Part shown: positions 1-7,364 of the stretch, one piece after another
Layout: the number at the start of each line of letters is the position of its first letter
How positions within the stretch are numbered: position 1 is the first letter of the stretch
Assembly (NCBI GenBank): GCA_002305765.1
Contig: DBQU01000117.1
Span: 1-26,079 of the forward strand
Direction: 5' to 3'
DNA: 26,079 bases
DNA from: Deltaproteobacteria bacterium UBA1386
GTDB lineage: Bacteria > Desulfobacterota > Syntrophorhabdia > Syntrophorhabdales > Syntrophorhabdaceae
Notes under the pieces: generated by a model
The model's database searches: none
The model's input: only the letters and a program-made list of their open reading frames with translations
What the model was told of the DNA's origin: nothing
Program-made: the position numbers and the translations under genes

Positions 1-10
1 TTATTTCCAT
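1..10 (-). CDS. Start of an unidentified gene, cut by the window edge
   Basis: On the minus strand an AAGGAG ribosome binding site (positions 17-22) is followed six bases later by ATG at 8-10, giving M-E-I before the window ends. It lies 25 bases after the stop of the ligase gene in the same direction, so it is probably the next member of that catabolic operon. Only three codons are visible and no function can be assigned. Confidence 0.55.
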
Positions 11-35
11 TGTGATCTCCTTATAACAGCGTTCT

Positions 36-1682
36 TTACTTCAGACCCAGGCGCTCTATGAGCTCCTTCTTGAGAAGCTTCTTGTCGTGTTTACCGGCCT
101 GGGTCATGGGGAAGCTGTCGACAAACTCGAACCTTTCCGGAACGAGGAGCTTGGATGCACCGCTTGCTTCCATGTAGGCCACTATGTCCTGTTCCGACAG
201 TTTTGCTCCCGGGACGAGGCGCACGAAGGCGCAGACCCTTTCGCCGAGGTCCTTGTCGGGTATTCCGATGACCGCGGCGCCCGCTATCTCCTTATGGCTG
301 CAAAGTATCTCCTCGACCTGGCCGGGGCTGATGTTCTCCCCGCCGCGGATTATTATGTCCTTGATCCGTCCCGTTATCTTGATGTATCCCCGTGCGTCCA
401 TCTGCGCCTGGTCGCCGGTCCTGAAGAAACCGTCCTTCGTGAAGCTCTGGTCCTTCGCCCCGGCTGCCAGCAGGTAACCGGCGAATATCCCCGGCCCTTT
501 CGCGGCAAGTTCACCATCAACACCGGCGGGAAGCCTCTTCCCTTCCCGGTCGATGATCCTCACCTCGTCGTAGGGGCAGGTGGCCCGTCCGACGGTGCTG
601 CAAATGGTCTCAATGTCATCGGTCAGCTGGGACCTGCACAAGAGGCCCTCCGTCATACCGAACTCGTTGATGTACGTGCAATGGAGTTTTCTGTAGACCT
701 CCTGAATGAGGTCCGGGGTACTCGGCTCGCCTCCGGCGGAGATCTTCCTGAGCGACGTCAGGTCGAAATTGCCCATTTCCGGGGCTTCCATTATTCTCCT
801 CACGAGGCTGGGCACGCTCGGCATATACGTGATCTTCTCGTCCTCGATCAGCTTGCAGATATCAGCCGGTCTCGTCGAATCCGACAGGACCAGTTTGTAC
901 GCGAAAAGCAATGACCCGACCACGTTGAGGACCGCCAGGTTGTGCCCGACGGGAACGATGACGAGGCACGCGTCGGTGGTGTTCATCTCCCAGCCTTTAT
1001 GGAGGTATTCCACGTTGCATATGTAGTCGTTATGTGTCCGCGGGATACCTTTCGGAAGGCCGGTGGTGCCGCCCGAGGGAACGACGTGGCAGACATCGGT
1101 CGGCAGGGGCTTCGCGAGCTCCAGCCTGTTCCTGTCCTTCGCGGTCACGTCCCTGTCGAGAAGGCTCTCGAAGTTTATCGCGTCACCGCTTGCCTTGTTC
1201 TCCGACCGGACGAATATGATGCTCTTTAGCTGGGGGTTGGCCTTCCTCACGTCCTCCATGAAGGACGTGTAATCTATCTTCCTGTACTTCTCCGGCACTA
1301 TCCATGCCTTCGCCTGGGTGAGGTTCGCAAGATGCCCCACCTCAAGCTGCTTGTAGCCGCTGATGAGGATGACCGGTATGGCGCCGATCTTCTGCATGGC
1401 AAAATAGGAATAAACGTACTCGGCCCAGTTGGGCAGCTGCAGAAGCACCGCGTCGCCCTTTTTGATCCCGAGATCGAGAAGGCCAAGGGCCAGCCGGTCA
1501 ACGTTGGCACGAATCTCGGCAAACGTCAACCGTGACCTGTCATCGACCAGGCCTTCCTTGTCGGGAAACACATCGGCCGTCTTGTCGATGACGTCGCCGA
1601 GCGTCACGCCCGTCCACCAGCCATGAGCCCTGTAAGTGGTTTCGTCTTTCTTCTTGTGTTTCGGATATGTGGGTGTGCTCAT
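36..1682 (-). CDS. Acyl-adenylating ligase of the DhbE/EntE type (AMP-dependent synthetase)
   Basis: A 548-residue ANL-superfamily enzyme expected to activate a carboxylic acid with ATP to an acyl-AMP and pass it to CoA or a carrier thiol. Visible motifs: phosphate loop SGGTTGLPKG (203-212), NEFGMTEG (339-346), RTGD (421-424), hinge region GRIKDIIIRGGENISP (438-453), and the C-terminal catalytic lysine in AGKHDKK (K531). The segment IPRTHNDY (213-220) is characteristic of aryl-acid adenylating enzymes such as DhbE and EntE. The Asn that contacts the aryl acid is kept (N218), but the position equivalent to DhbE Ser240 is Asn223, so the substrate probably differs from 2,3-dihydroxybenzoate. No siderophore or NRPS genes are present; the hydratase, flavoenzyme and TRAP genes point to catabolism. 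A GAGGGG site precedes the ATG. The exact substrate is unknown. Confidence 0.85.
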   Translation of the reverse strand: MSTPTYPKHKKKDETTYRAHGWWTGVTLGDVIDKTADVFPDKEGLVDDRSRLTFAEIRANVDRLALGLLDLGIKKGDAVLLQLPNWAEYVYSYFAMQKIGAIPVILISGYKQLEVGHLANLTQAKAWIVPEKYRKIDYTSFMEDVRKANPQLKSIIFVRSENKASGDAINFESLLDRDVTAKDRNRLELAKPLPTDVCHVVPSGGTTGLPKGIPRTHNDYICNVEYLHKGWEMNTTDACLVIVPVGHNLAVLNVVGSLLFAYKLVLSDSTRPADICKLIEDEKITYMPSVPSLVRRIMEAPEMGNFDLTSLRKISAGGEPSTPDLIQEVYRKLHCTYINEFGMTEGLLCRSQLTDDIETICSTVGRATCPYDEVRIIDREGKRLPAGVDGELAAKGPGIFAGYLLAAGAKDQSFTKDGFFRTGDQAQMDARGYIKITGRIKDIIIRGGENISPGQVEEILCSHKEIAGAAVIGIPDKDLGERVCAFVRLVPGAKLSEQDIVAYMEASGASKLLVPERFEFVDSFPMTQAGKHDKKLLKKELIERLGLK

Positions 1683-1716
1683 ATCTATGCCCCTCTTGGA
1701 GTCCTTTCAACCGGCC

Positions 1717-2904
1717 CTATTCCTGTTCCTGTTTGATCGCGCCGGGTTTTGCCATCTTCGGCAGGAAAGGCTCGGGTGCGCTGGTGTAACCGTCGGGATA
1801 GCGGACGCACTTCACCTGCTCGTACCGCGAGTCGGCTTCGAGGCACCAGTTGCAGGCGGCGCACTTCACGATCTCCTTGTCTCTTCCTTCCTTCGCCTTT
1901 ATCGGCCAGTCGGGGTCGCAAAGTATGGCGCGGCACAGGCCGATGACGTCCGCCTTGCCTTCGGCGAGTATCTGTTCCGCGTGCTTCGGGTCACGTATCT
2001 TGCCGGCGACGATGACCGGGGTCTTGTAGCCTGCTTCATTGACGGCCTTCTTGATGCCCTCGGCCAGGAACACGTGGGTTCCGTCAGGCCACCAGTACAT
2101 CGGGCTCATGCGGTGTCCGCTGTAGCCTGACATCGGGTCGGGGGGGTTGCCCTCCGCCGGCGTTACGGCGTCTTCAAAACGGCTTCCCGCCGATACGCTG
2201 ATGTAGTCGGCTCCAAGCTCAGCGAACTTCTTCGCGATCCTGGTGCTCTGCGCGAGAGTGCTGCCGGGGATACAGAAGTCTTCGCCGTTGATCCTCACAC
2301 CGAGAGGGAAGTTCTCGCCCACGGCCTGGCGGACGGCCTTGTAAACCTCGATGGGGAGCTTCATCCTGTTGTTGAGGCTGTTTCCGCCGTAGCCGTCGGT
2401 CCGCGTGTTGCACAGGGAAAGGAAGGATGAGAGCACGTAGGCGTGCGCCATGTGGATCTCGATGAAATCGAAACCCGCCGCCATGGCACGCTTCGCCGCC
2501 GCGACGTGGTCTTCCACGATCTTCGGAAGCTCCTCGGTCTTGAAATCTTCGACCTTCTGTCTCCAGCCGCTCTTCGCGAGTTTCAGGTGCTGCATGATCT
2601 GGACGCCGATCTTGACTTCCTTGTTCGCTTCCCGCATCGCCGCCACGAGTTTCGTGAGGCCAGGAACGTACTCATCGCTGGAGATCCTCAGGTTGTACGG
2701 GCTCTTTGAGGAAATGATGACGGCCGCTTCCACGACGATGCCGCCCACACCGCCTTTTGCCTCTCGTATATACCGCTTGATCAGCTCATCGGTGACCATG
2801 CCGTCCTCGGTCGTAAGACCGGAGACCATGGATGTCCTGTGTATCCTGTTAGGGAATGTAATGCCTCTCATCGTGATCGGTGAGAACAGGTTCGGGTAAC
2901 TCAT
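1717..2904 (-). CDS. NADH:flavin oxidoreductase / Old Yellow Enzyme family, with a C-terminal cysteine cluster
   Basis: A 395-residue FMN TIM-barrel enzyme of the OYE/2,4-dienoyl-CoA reductase family. The family signature runs from EIHMAHAYVLSSFLSL (149-164) through NTRTDGYGGNSLNNR (166-180); Tyr156 sits where dienoyl-CoA reductases have their catalytic tyrosine. C348, C351, C354 and C366 form Cx2Cx2Cx11C, close to the 4Fe-4S motif Cx2Cx3Cx11C of FadH-type and 2-enoate reductases. The FAD/NAD(P)H Rossmann domain that normally follows (about 270 residues) is absent. I chose ATG 2904 because it has GGAGGAACACC just upstream; an in-frame ATG 15 codons earlier has no such site and would overlap the hydratase gene. 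It may reduce an enoyl- or dienoyl-CoA made with the neighbouring enzymes, but this is inference. Confidence 0.85.
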   Translation of the reverse strand: MSYPNLFSPITMRGITFPNRIHRTSMVSGLTTEDGMVTDELIKRYIREAKGGVGGIVVEAAVIISSKSPYNLRISSDEYVPGLTKLVAAMREANKEVKIGVQIMQHLKLAKSGWRQKVEDFKTEELPKIVEDHVAAAKRAMAAGFDFIEIHMAHAYVLSSFLSLCNTRTDGYGGNSLNNRMKLPIEVYKAVRQAVGENFPLGVRINGEDFCIPGSTLAQSTRIAKKFAELGADYISVSAGSRFEDAVTPAEGNPPDPMSGYSGHRMSPMYWWPDGTHVFLAEGIKKAVNEAGYKTPVIVAGKIRDPKHAEQILAEGKADVIGLCRAILCDPDWPIKAKEGRDKEIVKCAACNWCLEADSRYEQVKCVRYPDGYTSAPEPFLPKMAKPGAIKQEQE

Positions 2905-2945
2905 GGTGTTCCTCCTCGTTTCGTTAGTTGCCTGCAGCCGGTCAA

Positions 2946-3725
2946 TCACTTGCCTCTGAACACAGGCTTTCTCTTTTCCAGGAATGCCGATAGACCATTT
3001 TCCGCATCCTCTGAGTTTGCAACTTTGTCGTAGATGGAGAGCTCGAGCTTCAGTGCCTCTTCGAGGGGAAGAGCAAGGCCGCGATCGATGGCCTCCTTGC
3101 TTCCCTTGATCGAAAGGGGACCGCTGGCCGCTATCTTCTCCGTGATGGCCGTCACCTCGTTATTCAGTTCCTCCGGCGGGCACACCTTGTCGACAAGCCC
3201 GATCTCGTGGGCTTCCCGGGCACTCAGGATGGCGCCGGTCAGTATCATGTACTTCGCCCTTCCGGGACCGACGAGCCTTGGCAGCATCTGTGTCCCTCCG
3301 TAGCCCGCCATCACTCCGAGTCCCGCTTCAGGCAGCCCCAGCTTCGCCTTCTCCGAGGCGATCCTGAAGTCGCACATCAGCGCGACCTCCAATCCACCGC
3401 CCAGCGCGTACCCGTTGATGGCGGCGATCATGACCTTGCTCGACTTCTTTATCTTGTAGATGGTGTGCTGACCGCCCGTGATGAACGCGGTCCTTCCGGA
3501 CCCCGCTTCCTTGATCTCCTTCACGTCGGCGCCCGCTATGAAGGCTTTGCTTCCCGCACCCGTGATAACCGCGGCGATGATCGCCTGATCTTCCTCAATG
3601 GCGTCGAGGGCTTTGTCCAGTTTCGACAGGACACTGTCGTTCAATGCGTTGAGAGCTTCGGCCCTGTTGATGGTGATATGCGCGATGGAACCCAGTTTTG
3701 AAAATAGAATGTCTTGTTCGCCCAT
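2946..3725 (-). CDS. Enoyl-CoA hydratase (crotonase family)
   Basis: A 259-residue crotonase. Both glutamates that activate water in true hydratases are present: E113 in GGGLEVA and E133 in PEAGLG. The oxyanion-hole regions are AFIAGADVKEI (61-71) and GYALGGG (105-111). It most likely hydrates a 2-enoyl-CoA in a beta-oxidation-like step. I chose ATG 3725, preceded by GAGGTGAAACAA, rather than the ATG eight codons upstream. It is the first gene after a clear promoter (3762-3789) and is followed by the flavin oxidoreductase and ligase genes on the same strand. The CoA substrate cannot be read from sequence. Confidence 0.9.
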   Translation of the reverse strand: MGEQDILFSKLGSIAHITINRAEALNALNDSVLSKLDKALDAIEEDQAIIAAVITGAGSKAFIAGADVKEIKEAGSGRTAFITGGQHTIYKIKKSSKVMIAAINGYALGGGLEVALMCDFRIASEKAKLGLPEAGLGVMAGYGGTQMLPRLVGPGRAKYMILTGAILSAREAHEIGLVDKVCPPEELNNEVTAITEKIAASGPLSIKGSKEAIDRGLALPLEEALKLELSIYDKVANSEDAENGLSAFLEKRKPVFRGK

Positions 3726-3756
3726 TTGTTTCACCTCATGAACAGTCATGTCATGT

Positions 3757-3789
3757 AATGAAATATACCATACGGAACATTATTGTCAA
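3757..3789 (-). promoter_or_regulatory. Sigma-70 promoter of the hydratase operon with overlapping candidate IclR operator
   Basis: On the minus strand TTGACA (3784-3789) and TATATT (3762-3767) are separated by 16 bases. The -10 region overlaps ATATTTCATT (3757-3766 read on minus), the same ten bases found at 7171-7180 near the dct promoter. A TGTTCC...ATGG pair precedes it at both sites. The predicted start is near 3755, about 30 bases before the hydratase ATG. Confidence 0.7.
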
Positions 3790-4054
3790 GAAAATTCATA
3801 AGAACTTTTGTTTCTCCTTCTATTACGAACTTTTATCGTGATATCTGGCTGTGTTCACCGATGGCTGTCACGCCATGTTGTGACTGAATCGTTCACGTGA
3901 TGGACCGAACAAGACACATCTCTCCCGTACCGCTCTTCGCGCTGTACCCTTTGTATGTTTTCTGCTGCAACAGAGTTTTTCCTGGTTCCCGGCCTTCGCC
4001 GGGACGACGGGGAAGAGGAGGACCGGGATACCGTCTCATCCCTGAAACGAAAGA
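3790..4054. other. Intergenic stretch without a gene
   Basis: Between the hydratase promoter and the dctP terminator I see no credible coding sequence. Short open frames on the plus strand here lack ribosome binding sites and are low-complexity. The only structure is the small palindromic element at 3979-4015, listed separately. Confidence 0.5.
3979..4015. repeat. REP-like palindromic intergenic element
   Basis: CCCGGC (3988-3993) and GCCGGG (3998-4003) form a perfect six-base stem around CTTC. Read on the minus strand the flanks give GTCGTCCCGGCGAAGG followed by CCGGGAACCAGG. This resembles the widespread bacterial intergenic palindrome of the GTCATCCCCGCGAAGGCGGGG type. Only one copy is visible, so the repeat status rests on resemblance. 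Confidence 0.45.
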
Positions 4055-4082
4055 AAAGGAGGGGCGCTCCGGCCCCTCCTTT
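4047..4082 (-). terminator. Rho-independent terminator after dctP
   Basis: An 11-bp perfect stem, AAAGGAGGGGC (4055-4065) with GCCCCTCCTTT (4072-4082), encloses a six-base loop. On the minus strand it is followed by TTCTTTC. It lies eight bases past the dctP stop and separates the transporter transcript from the hydratase operon. Confidence 0.85.
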
Positions 4083-4090
4083 AGACGTAG

Positions 4091-5170
4091 TTATTTCTTG
4101 TCGTACGGGCTTTTCAGTTTTCTTTCCTTCTCCTGCTTGCTCCAGTAATCAATGCGCTCGTAGATGTAGTTGAGCTGGGCCTGCATGTCGGCCCTCTTGT
4201 ATCCCTTTCCTTCCATGGTCTTCATGTAGTCGTCGATGACGGGCTGGACCGCCGCCTTCATCTTCTTTATCTCCGCATCGGGAAGCGTCAGCACCTTGCC
4301 GCCCTTAGACAACAGGTAATCCATACCGGCCTGATCGGCCTGAAGGGTGGTCACCGCGTGTTTATCGACCCATTCCTCGGCCGTGTCGGTCATTATCTTC
4401 TGGATATCCTTGGGCAGTGAATCCCATTTTCTCTTGTTCATCGCCACGTAGAATGTGAATATCGAACCGGCGCCACGCTGGGAGAGATAGCCGTACTTGA
4501 GCACATCCCCGAGCCTGAAGCCCTTCCATATCTCCATCGCGTCGTAGACACCGTCGAGCAGGCCCCTCTGACAGGCGTCGTACACGTCACCCATCTCGAG
4601 CGCGACGGGCGTTGCGCCCATGGCCTTGATGATGTCCGCCGGCCTTCCCGTCCCACGGATCTTCATGCCCTTCAGATCGTCGAACTTCTTGATCTCCTTC
4701 TTCGTCGTCGCCAGTATCTGGGGACCAACGGACCAGAAATAGAGGACATGGACCTTGTCCCATTCTTTCGGATGGAACTTCTTGTAGTAGTCCCACTTGA
4801 CGTGGGTCGCCACGAAACCGCTGGTGTAGCCGACAGGGAGGTCAAGTATCTCCGTCACCGGAAAACGCCCCCTGGTATAACCTATGTGGCTGTGTCCGAT
4901 GTCAGCGACACCCATCACGACCCCATCGTACGTCTTCGGAAAAGTGGTGAGCGTGCCGCCGGCGTAATGCGTGATCTCGACCCTGCCGTTGGTGCGTTTG
5001 CCGATCTCATCACAGAACGCCGCCATGACCGGTGCCGAAGAGAACGTCATGGGATGGGGATTGGAGAATTTCAGCTTTATCGCATCCTTCCCCTGGGCCA
5101 GGCCTGTCGAAGCACCTGTCAGCATAAGCGCGGCCACCACCAGCGCCACAAACAACCATTTTGTTTTCAT
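4091..5170 (-). CDS. dctP: TRAP transporter periplasmic solute-binding protein (DctP family)
   Basis: A 359-residue extracytoplasmic binding protein that would capture the transported carboxylate and deliver it to the DctQM membrane complex. Residues 1-26 form a Sec signal peptide (KTK start, hydrophobic core, cleavage near GLAQ-G); there is no lipobox cysteine. The DctP signature is visible as DDLKGMKIRGTGR (164-176), MGATPVALEMGDVYDACQRGLLDG (184-207). R172 is the best candidate for the arginine that pairs with the substrate carboxylate in this family. The gene is last in dctQ-dctM-dctP, 57 bases after dctM, and is followed by a strong terminator. The ligand is unknown; the downstream acyl ligase suggests an organic acid that needs CoA-type activation. 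Confidence 0.93.
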   Translation of the reverse strand: MKTKWLFVALVVAALMLTGASTGLAQGKDAIKLKFSNPHPMTFSSAPVMAAFCDEIGKRTNGRVEITHYAGGTLTTFPKTYDGVVMGVADIGHSHIGYTRGRFPVTEILDLPVGYTSGFVATHVKWDYYKKFHPKEWDKVHVLYFWSVGPQILATTKKEIKKFDDLKGMKIRGTGRPADIIKAMGATPVALEMGDVYDACQRGLLDGVYDAMEIWKGFRLGDVLKYGYLSQRGAGSIFTFYVAMNKRKWDSLPKDIQKIMTDTAEEWVDKHAVTTLQADQAGMDYLLSKGGKVLTLPDAEIKKMKAAVQPVIDDYMKTMEGKGYKRADMQAQLNYIYERIDYWSKQEKERKLKSPYDKK

Positions 5171-5227
5171 TGGATCCCTCCTTTGTTATTCTTTCGGAGC
5201 CTTCGCGCTCCTTATCGCCACTATCGT

Positions 5228-6532
5228 TTACCTTCCCATCAGATAATTCGGGAGCCATGTCGCTATCTCGGGGAATACGAACAGTATGGCTCCAAACACC
5301 ACGATGCCGGCCAGGAAGGGCATGACGCCCTTGTAGACCTGCGACATTGGCGTATTCGTCAGCTTGTGGACGACGAAGACGTTCGATGCGACGGGCGGGA
5401 TAACAATGCCTATCATGACGGTGACGGCGATCATGATCCCGAACCATATCGGATCGACACCCATCTTCTGCACCGCCGGATAAAAGACGGGGGTCGCAAG
5501 TATCATGAAAGCGAGGTCGTCGATAAAAGATCCGCCAACGAGATAGACAAAGAAGATCACGACGAGGATGATGTTCTTATGGACGGGAAGCTCCATGACC
5601 CAGTCCGATATGTACATGGGGATGTTCGTGACCGTGATGAAATGACCCAGGACAGCCGATCCGGCTATGAGCATGAGAAGCATGGAGGCGGTGCGCAGAC
5701 CCTCTCCCATGGCCGTCACATAGCTCTTGAACGAAAGCTGCCGGCCCACGATGACCATGACAAGGACGGCGGCGACGCCGATCCCGCCTGCCTCGGTGGG
5801 AGTGAAGAAGCCCTTGAGAAGCCCGACGATCATGAGGAGGAACACGCCGAGGACCACAGCGACCTCAGGCAGGGATGCGAACCTCTCCTTCCACGTGGAC
5901 TTACCGCCGGCGGGTGCCAGGCCGGGGTTGAACTTCGCCCAGATGAAGATCGTCACGATCCACAAAACGGCAATCCCAAGGCCCGGGAAGATGCCCGCCA
6001 GGAAGAGGGCTCCAATGGACTGCTCCGTGATCAAGCCATATATAATGAGGAAGATCGTGGGCGGCATCAGGCAGCCCAGCGTCCCGACGATCGCCACGAG
6101 GCCGGTGCCGAGCGTCCTCGAATACCCGTAGCGGTTCATCTGGGGGATGGCAAGGTTCGAGAATGTGGCCGCCGTCGCGACGGCGGAACCGCAGAGCGCT
6201 TTGAAGGCCGTTGCCCCACCGACGGTCGCGATCGCCAGTCCTCCCGGGATGTGCCCGAAGAACTTGTAGGCGCTGTCGTAAAGCTTCCCTGCTATGCCCG
6301 ACACAAAAGCGATCTGGCCCATGAAGATGAAGAGAGGAAAGACGGTGTACGCGTAGGACGCGAAGACCTCATACACATCGCTCGCGACCATGTGGGACGC
6401 GGCGGTAAAATCCACGAGGTAGGCAAATCCGGAGAAGCCGACAAGGATCATGCAGAAGGGCAGTTCCAGCCCGGTAAAAAAGAGTGCCAGCAGCACCACG
6501 AGAGCTATGATTCCAACCGTGATCTCATTCAT
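5228..6532 (-). CDS. dctM: TRAP transporter large permease subunit (DctM family)
   Basis: A 434-residue, strongly hydrophobic protein with about a dozen membrane segments, the usual length for DctM. It begins with the typical hydrophobic N-terminus (ITVGIIALVVLLALFFTGLELPF region) and contains the conserved glycine/proline-rich stretch GTLGCLMPPTIFLIIYG (residues about 150-167). It forms the ion-coupled translocation channel of the TRAP system in the inner membrane. Its ATG overlaps the end of dctQ by eight bases, indicating translational coupling, and dctP follows after 57 bases. Confidence 0.94.
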   Translation of the reverse strand: MNEITVGIIALVVLLALFFTGLELPFCMILVGFSGFAYLVDFTAASHMVASDVYEVFASYAYTVFPLFIFMGQIAFVSGIAGKLYDSAYKFFGHIPGGLAIATVGGATAFKALCGSAVATAATFSNLAIPQMNRYGYSRTLGTGLVAIVGTLGCLMPPTIFLIIYGLITEQSIGALFLAGIFPGLGIAVLWIVTIFIWAKFNPGLAPAGGKSTWKERFASLPEVAVVLGVFLLMIVGLLKGFFTPTEAGGIGVAAVLVMVIVGRQLSFKSYVTAMGEGLRTASMLLMLIAGSAVLGHFITVTNIPMYISDWVMELPVHKNIILVVIFFVYLVGGSFIDDLAFMILATPVFYPAVQKMGVDPIWFGIMIAVTVMIGIVIPPVASNVFVVHKLTNTPMSQVYKGVMPFLAGIVVFGAILFVFPEIATWLPNYLMGR

Positions 6533-7010
6533 TGCCTTCTCCTCCGTAGATCTTCAGGATGTCGCACAAGAGAACGACCGACAGGGCGAACAGACCCCCG
6601 GCTATTCCGTAGACCACGGGGTACATCGGCAGCTCGAGCGTGCCCGTCACCTCGTTGGCTACCTGGAAGCCCCGCCCGATCCTTACCATGTTGACCCCGA
6701 TAAAGATGAACATCGCTATCCCGACACACCTCGTGACCGTTTCGACCGTGTTCCTCACCTTCGCCGTCCAGTTGTTGAGAAGGAAGTCGACGGCAATGTG
6801 ACCTTTCAGCCAGGAGGTCATGGGTACGGTGAAGCCCACCACTATTCCCCCGCACATCGCAGTGATCTCGACGGCACCGGGGACGGGGTGCCCGAATATC
6901 CTCAGGAGCACATCCGCCGTGGTCAAGACTATCACGAAGGTCAGGACGACACCCGCAATGCCCTGCATGAACAGAATGACCCTGTGAACACCCTTCAAGA
7001 ATGACTGCAT
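6525..7010 (-). CDS. dctQ: TRAP transporter small permease subunit (DctQ family)
   Basis: A 161-residue membrane protein with four predicted helices; the motif EITAMCGGIVVGFTVPMTSWLKGHIAVDF spans the central loop and is typical of DctQ. ATG 7010 is preferred because GGGAGG lies six bases upstream; a longer in-frame start at 7112 would add 34 polar residues with no ribosome binding site and is unlike the family. It is the first gene of dctQMP. Its promoter region (7171-7215) is shared with the divergent IclR gene. Confidence 0.92.
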   Translation of the reverse strand: MQSFLKGVHRVILFMQGIAGVVLTFVIVLTTADVLLRIFGHPVPGAVEITAMCGGIVVGFTVPMTSWLKGHIAVDFLLNNWTAKVRNTVETVTRCVGIAMFIFIGVNMVRIGRGFQVANEVTGTLELPMYPVVYGIAGGLFALSVVLLCDILKIYGGEGNE

Positions 7011-7149
7011 AAATACCTCCCGCGCAAGATCTGAGCAGTTTCTGTCGTATCTACCCGCCCAACTCCGTCCTTCGCCCCGACAGGAGGACCGGGCTCGCCC
7101 CTCTATCTGCATTGAACAACCTGATTCTCCGGCAGGATTGGATATGGTA

Positions 7150-7180
7150 ATTGTTCCACATAATGGTTACATATTTCATT
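7150..7180. promoter_or_regulatory. Candidate IclR-regulator operator at the dct start site
   Basis: TGTTCC (7152-7157), ATGG and ATATTTCATT (7171-7180) occur in the same order as at the hydratase promoter, with slightly wider spacing. The ten-base box is an exact match. It covers the predicted transcription start of dctQMP. Assignment to the adjacent IclR protein is inference from location and recurrence. Confidence 0.5.
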
Positions 7181-7185
7181 CTGTG

Positions 7186-7215
7186 ATTTTATCAGCGGAA
7201 AATGAAACTTGTCAA
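7186..7215 (-). promoter_or_regulatory. Sigma-70 promoter of dctQMP
   Basis: On the minus strand TTGACA (7210-7215) and TAAAAT (7186-7191) are 18 bases apart. The predicted start near 7179 falls inside the ATATTTCATT box at 7171-7180, a position suited to repression. The transcript would have a leader of about 170 bases before dctQ. Confidence 0.7.
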
Positions 7216-7289
7216 GACATTTATTCTCGACAGTGAGAAAGTTTTCCTTTATACAATATATGCGCCATGCGAGACTACAGAAGAATTCT

Positions 7290-7342
7290 TTGACAGGTTA
7301 GCTTGACATATTTCATATAATAGTATTTCATATAGTGAAATA
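7290..7342 (+). promoter_or_regulatory. iclR promoter region with tandem and palindromic operator boxes
   Basis: Two TTGACA hexamers lie at 7290-7295 and 7303-7308, and a perfect TATAAT at 7316-7321. The spacings (20 and 7 bases) are irregular, so the true pairing is uncertain. TATTTCATATA occurs twice, at 7309-7319 and 7324-7334, fifteen bases apart. The second copy begins a perfect palindrome, TATTTCA (7324-7330), five bases, TGAAATA (7336-7342). This arrangement suggests autoregulation by the IclR protein. Confidence 0.6.
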
Positions 7343-7364
7343 GGTATCCATGAGGTGAACTATT

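Noticed and set aside
4748..6694. 648-codon open frame on the plus strand opposite dctP, dctM and dctQ
   Set aside because: It is antisense to three well-defined TRAP genes, has no family resemblance and is rich in His, Asp and Arg, typical of a GC-rich shadow frame.
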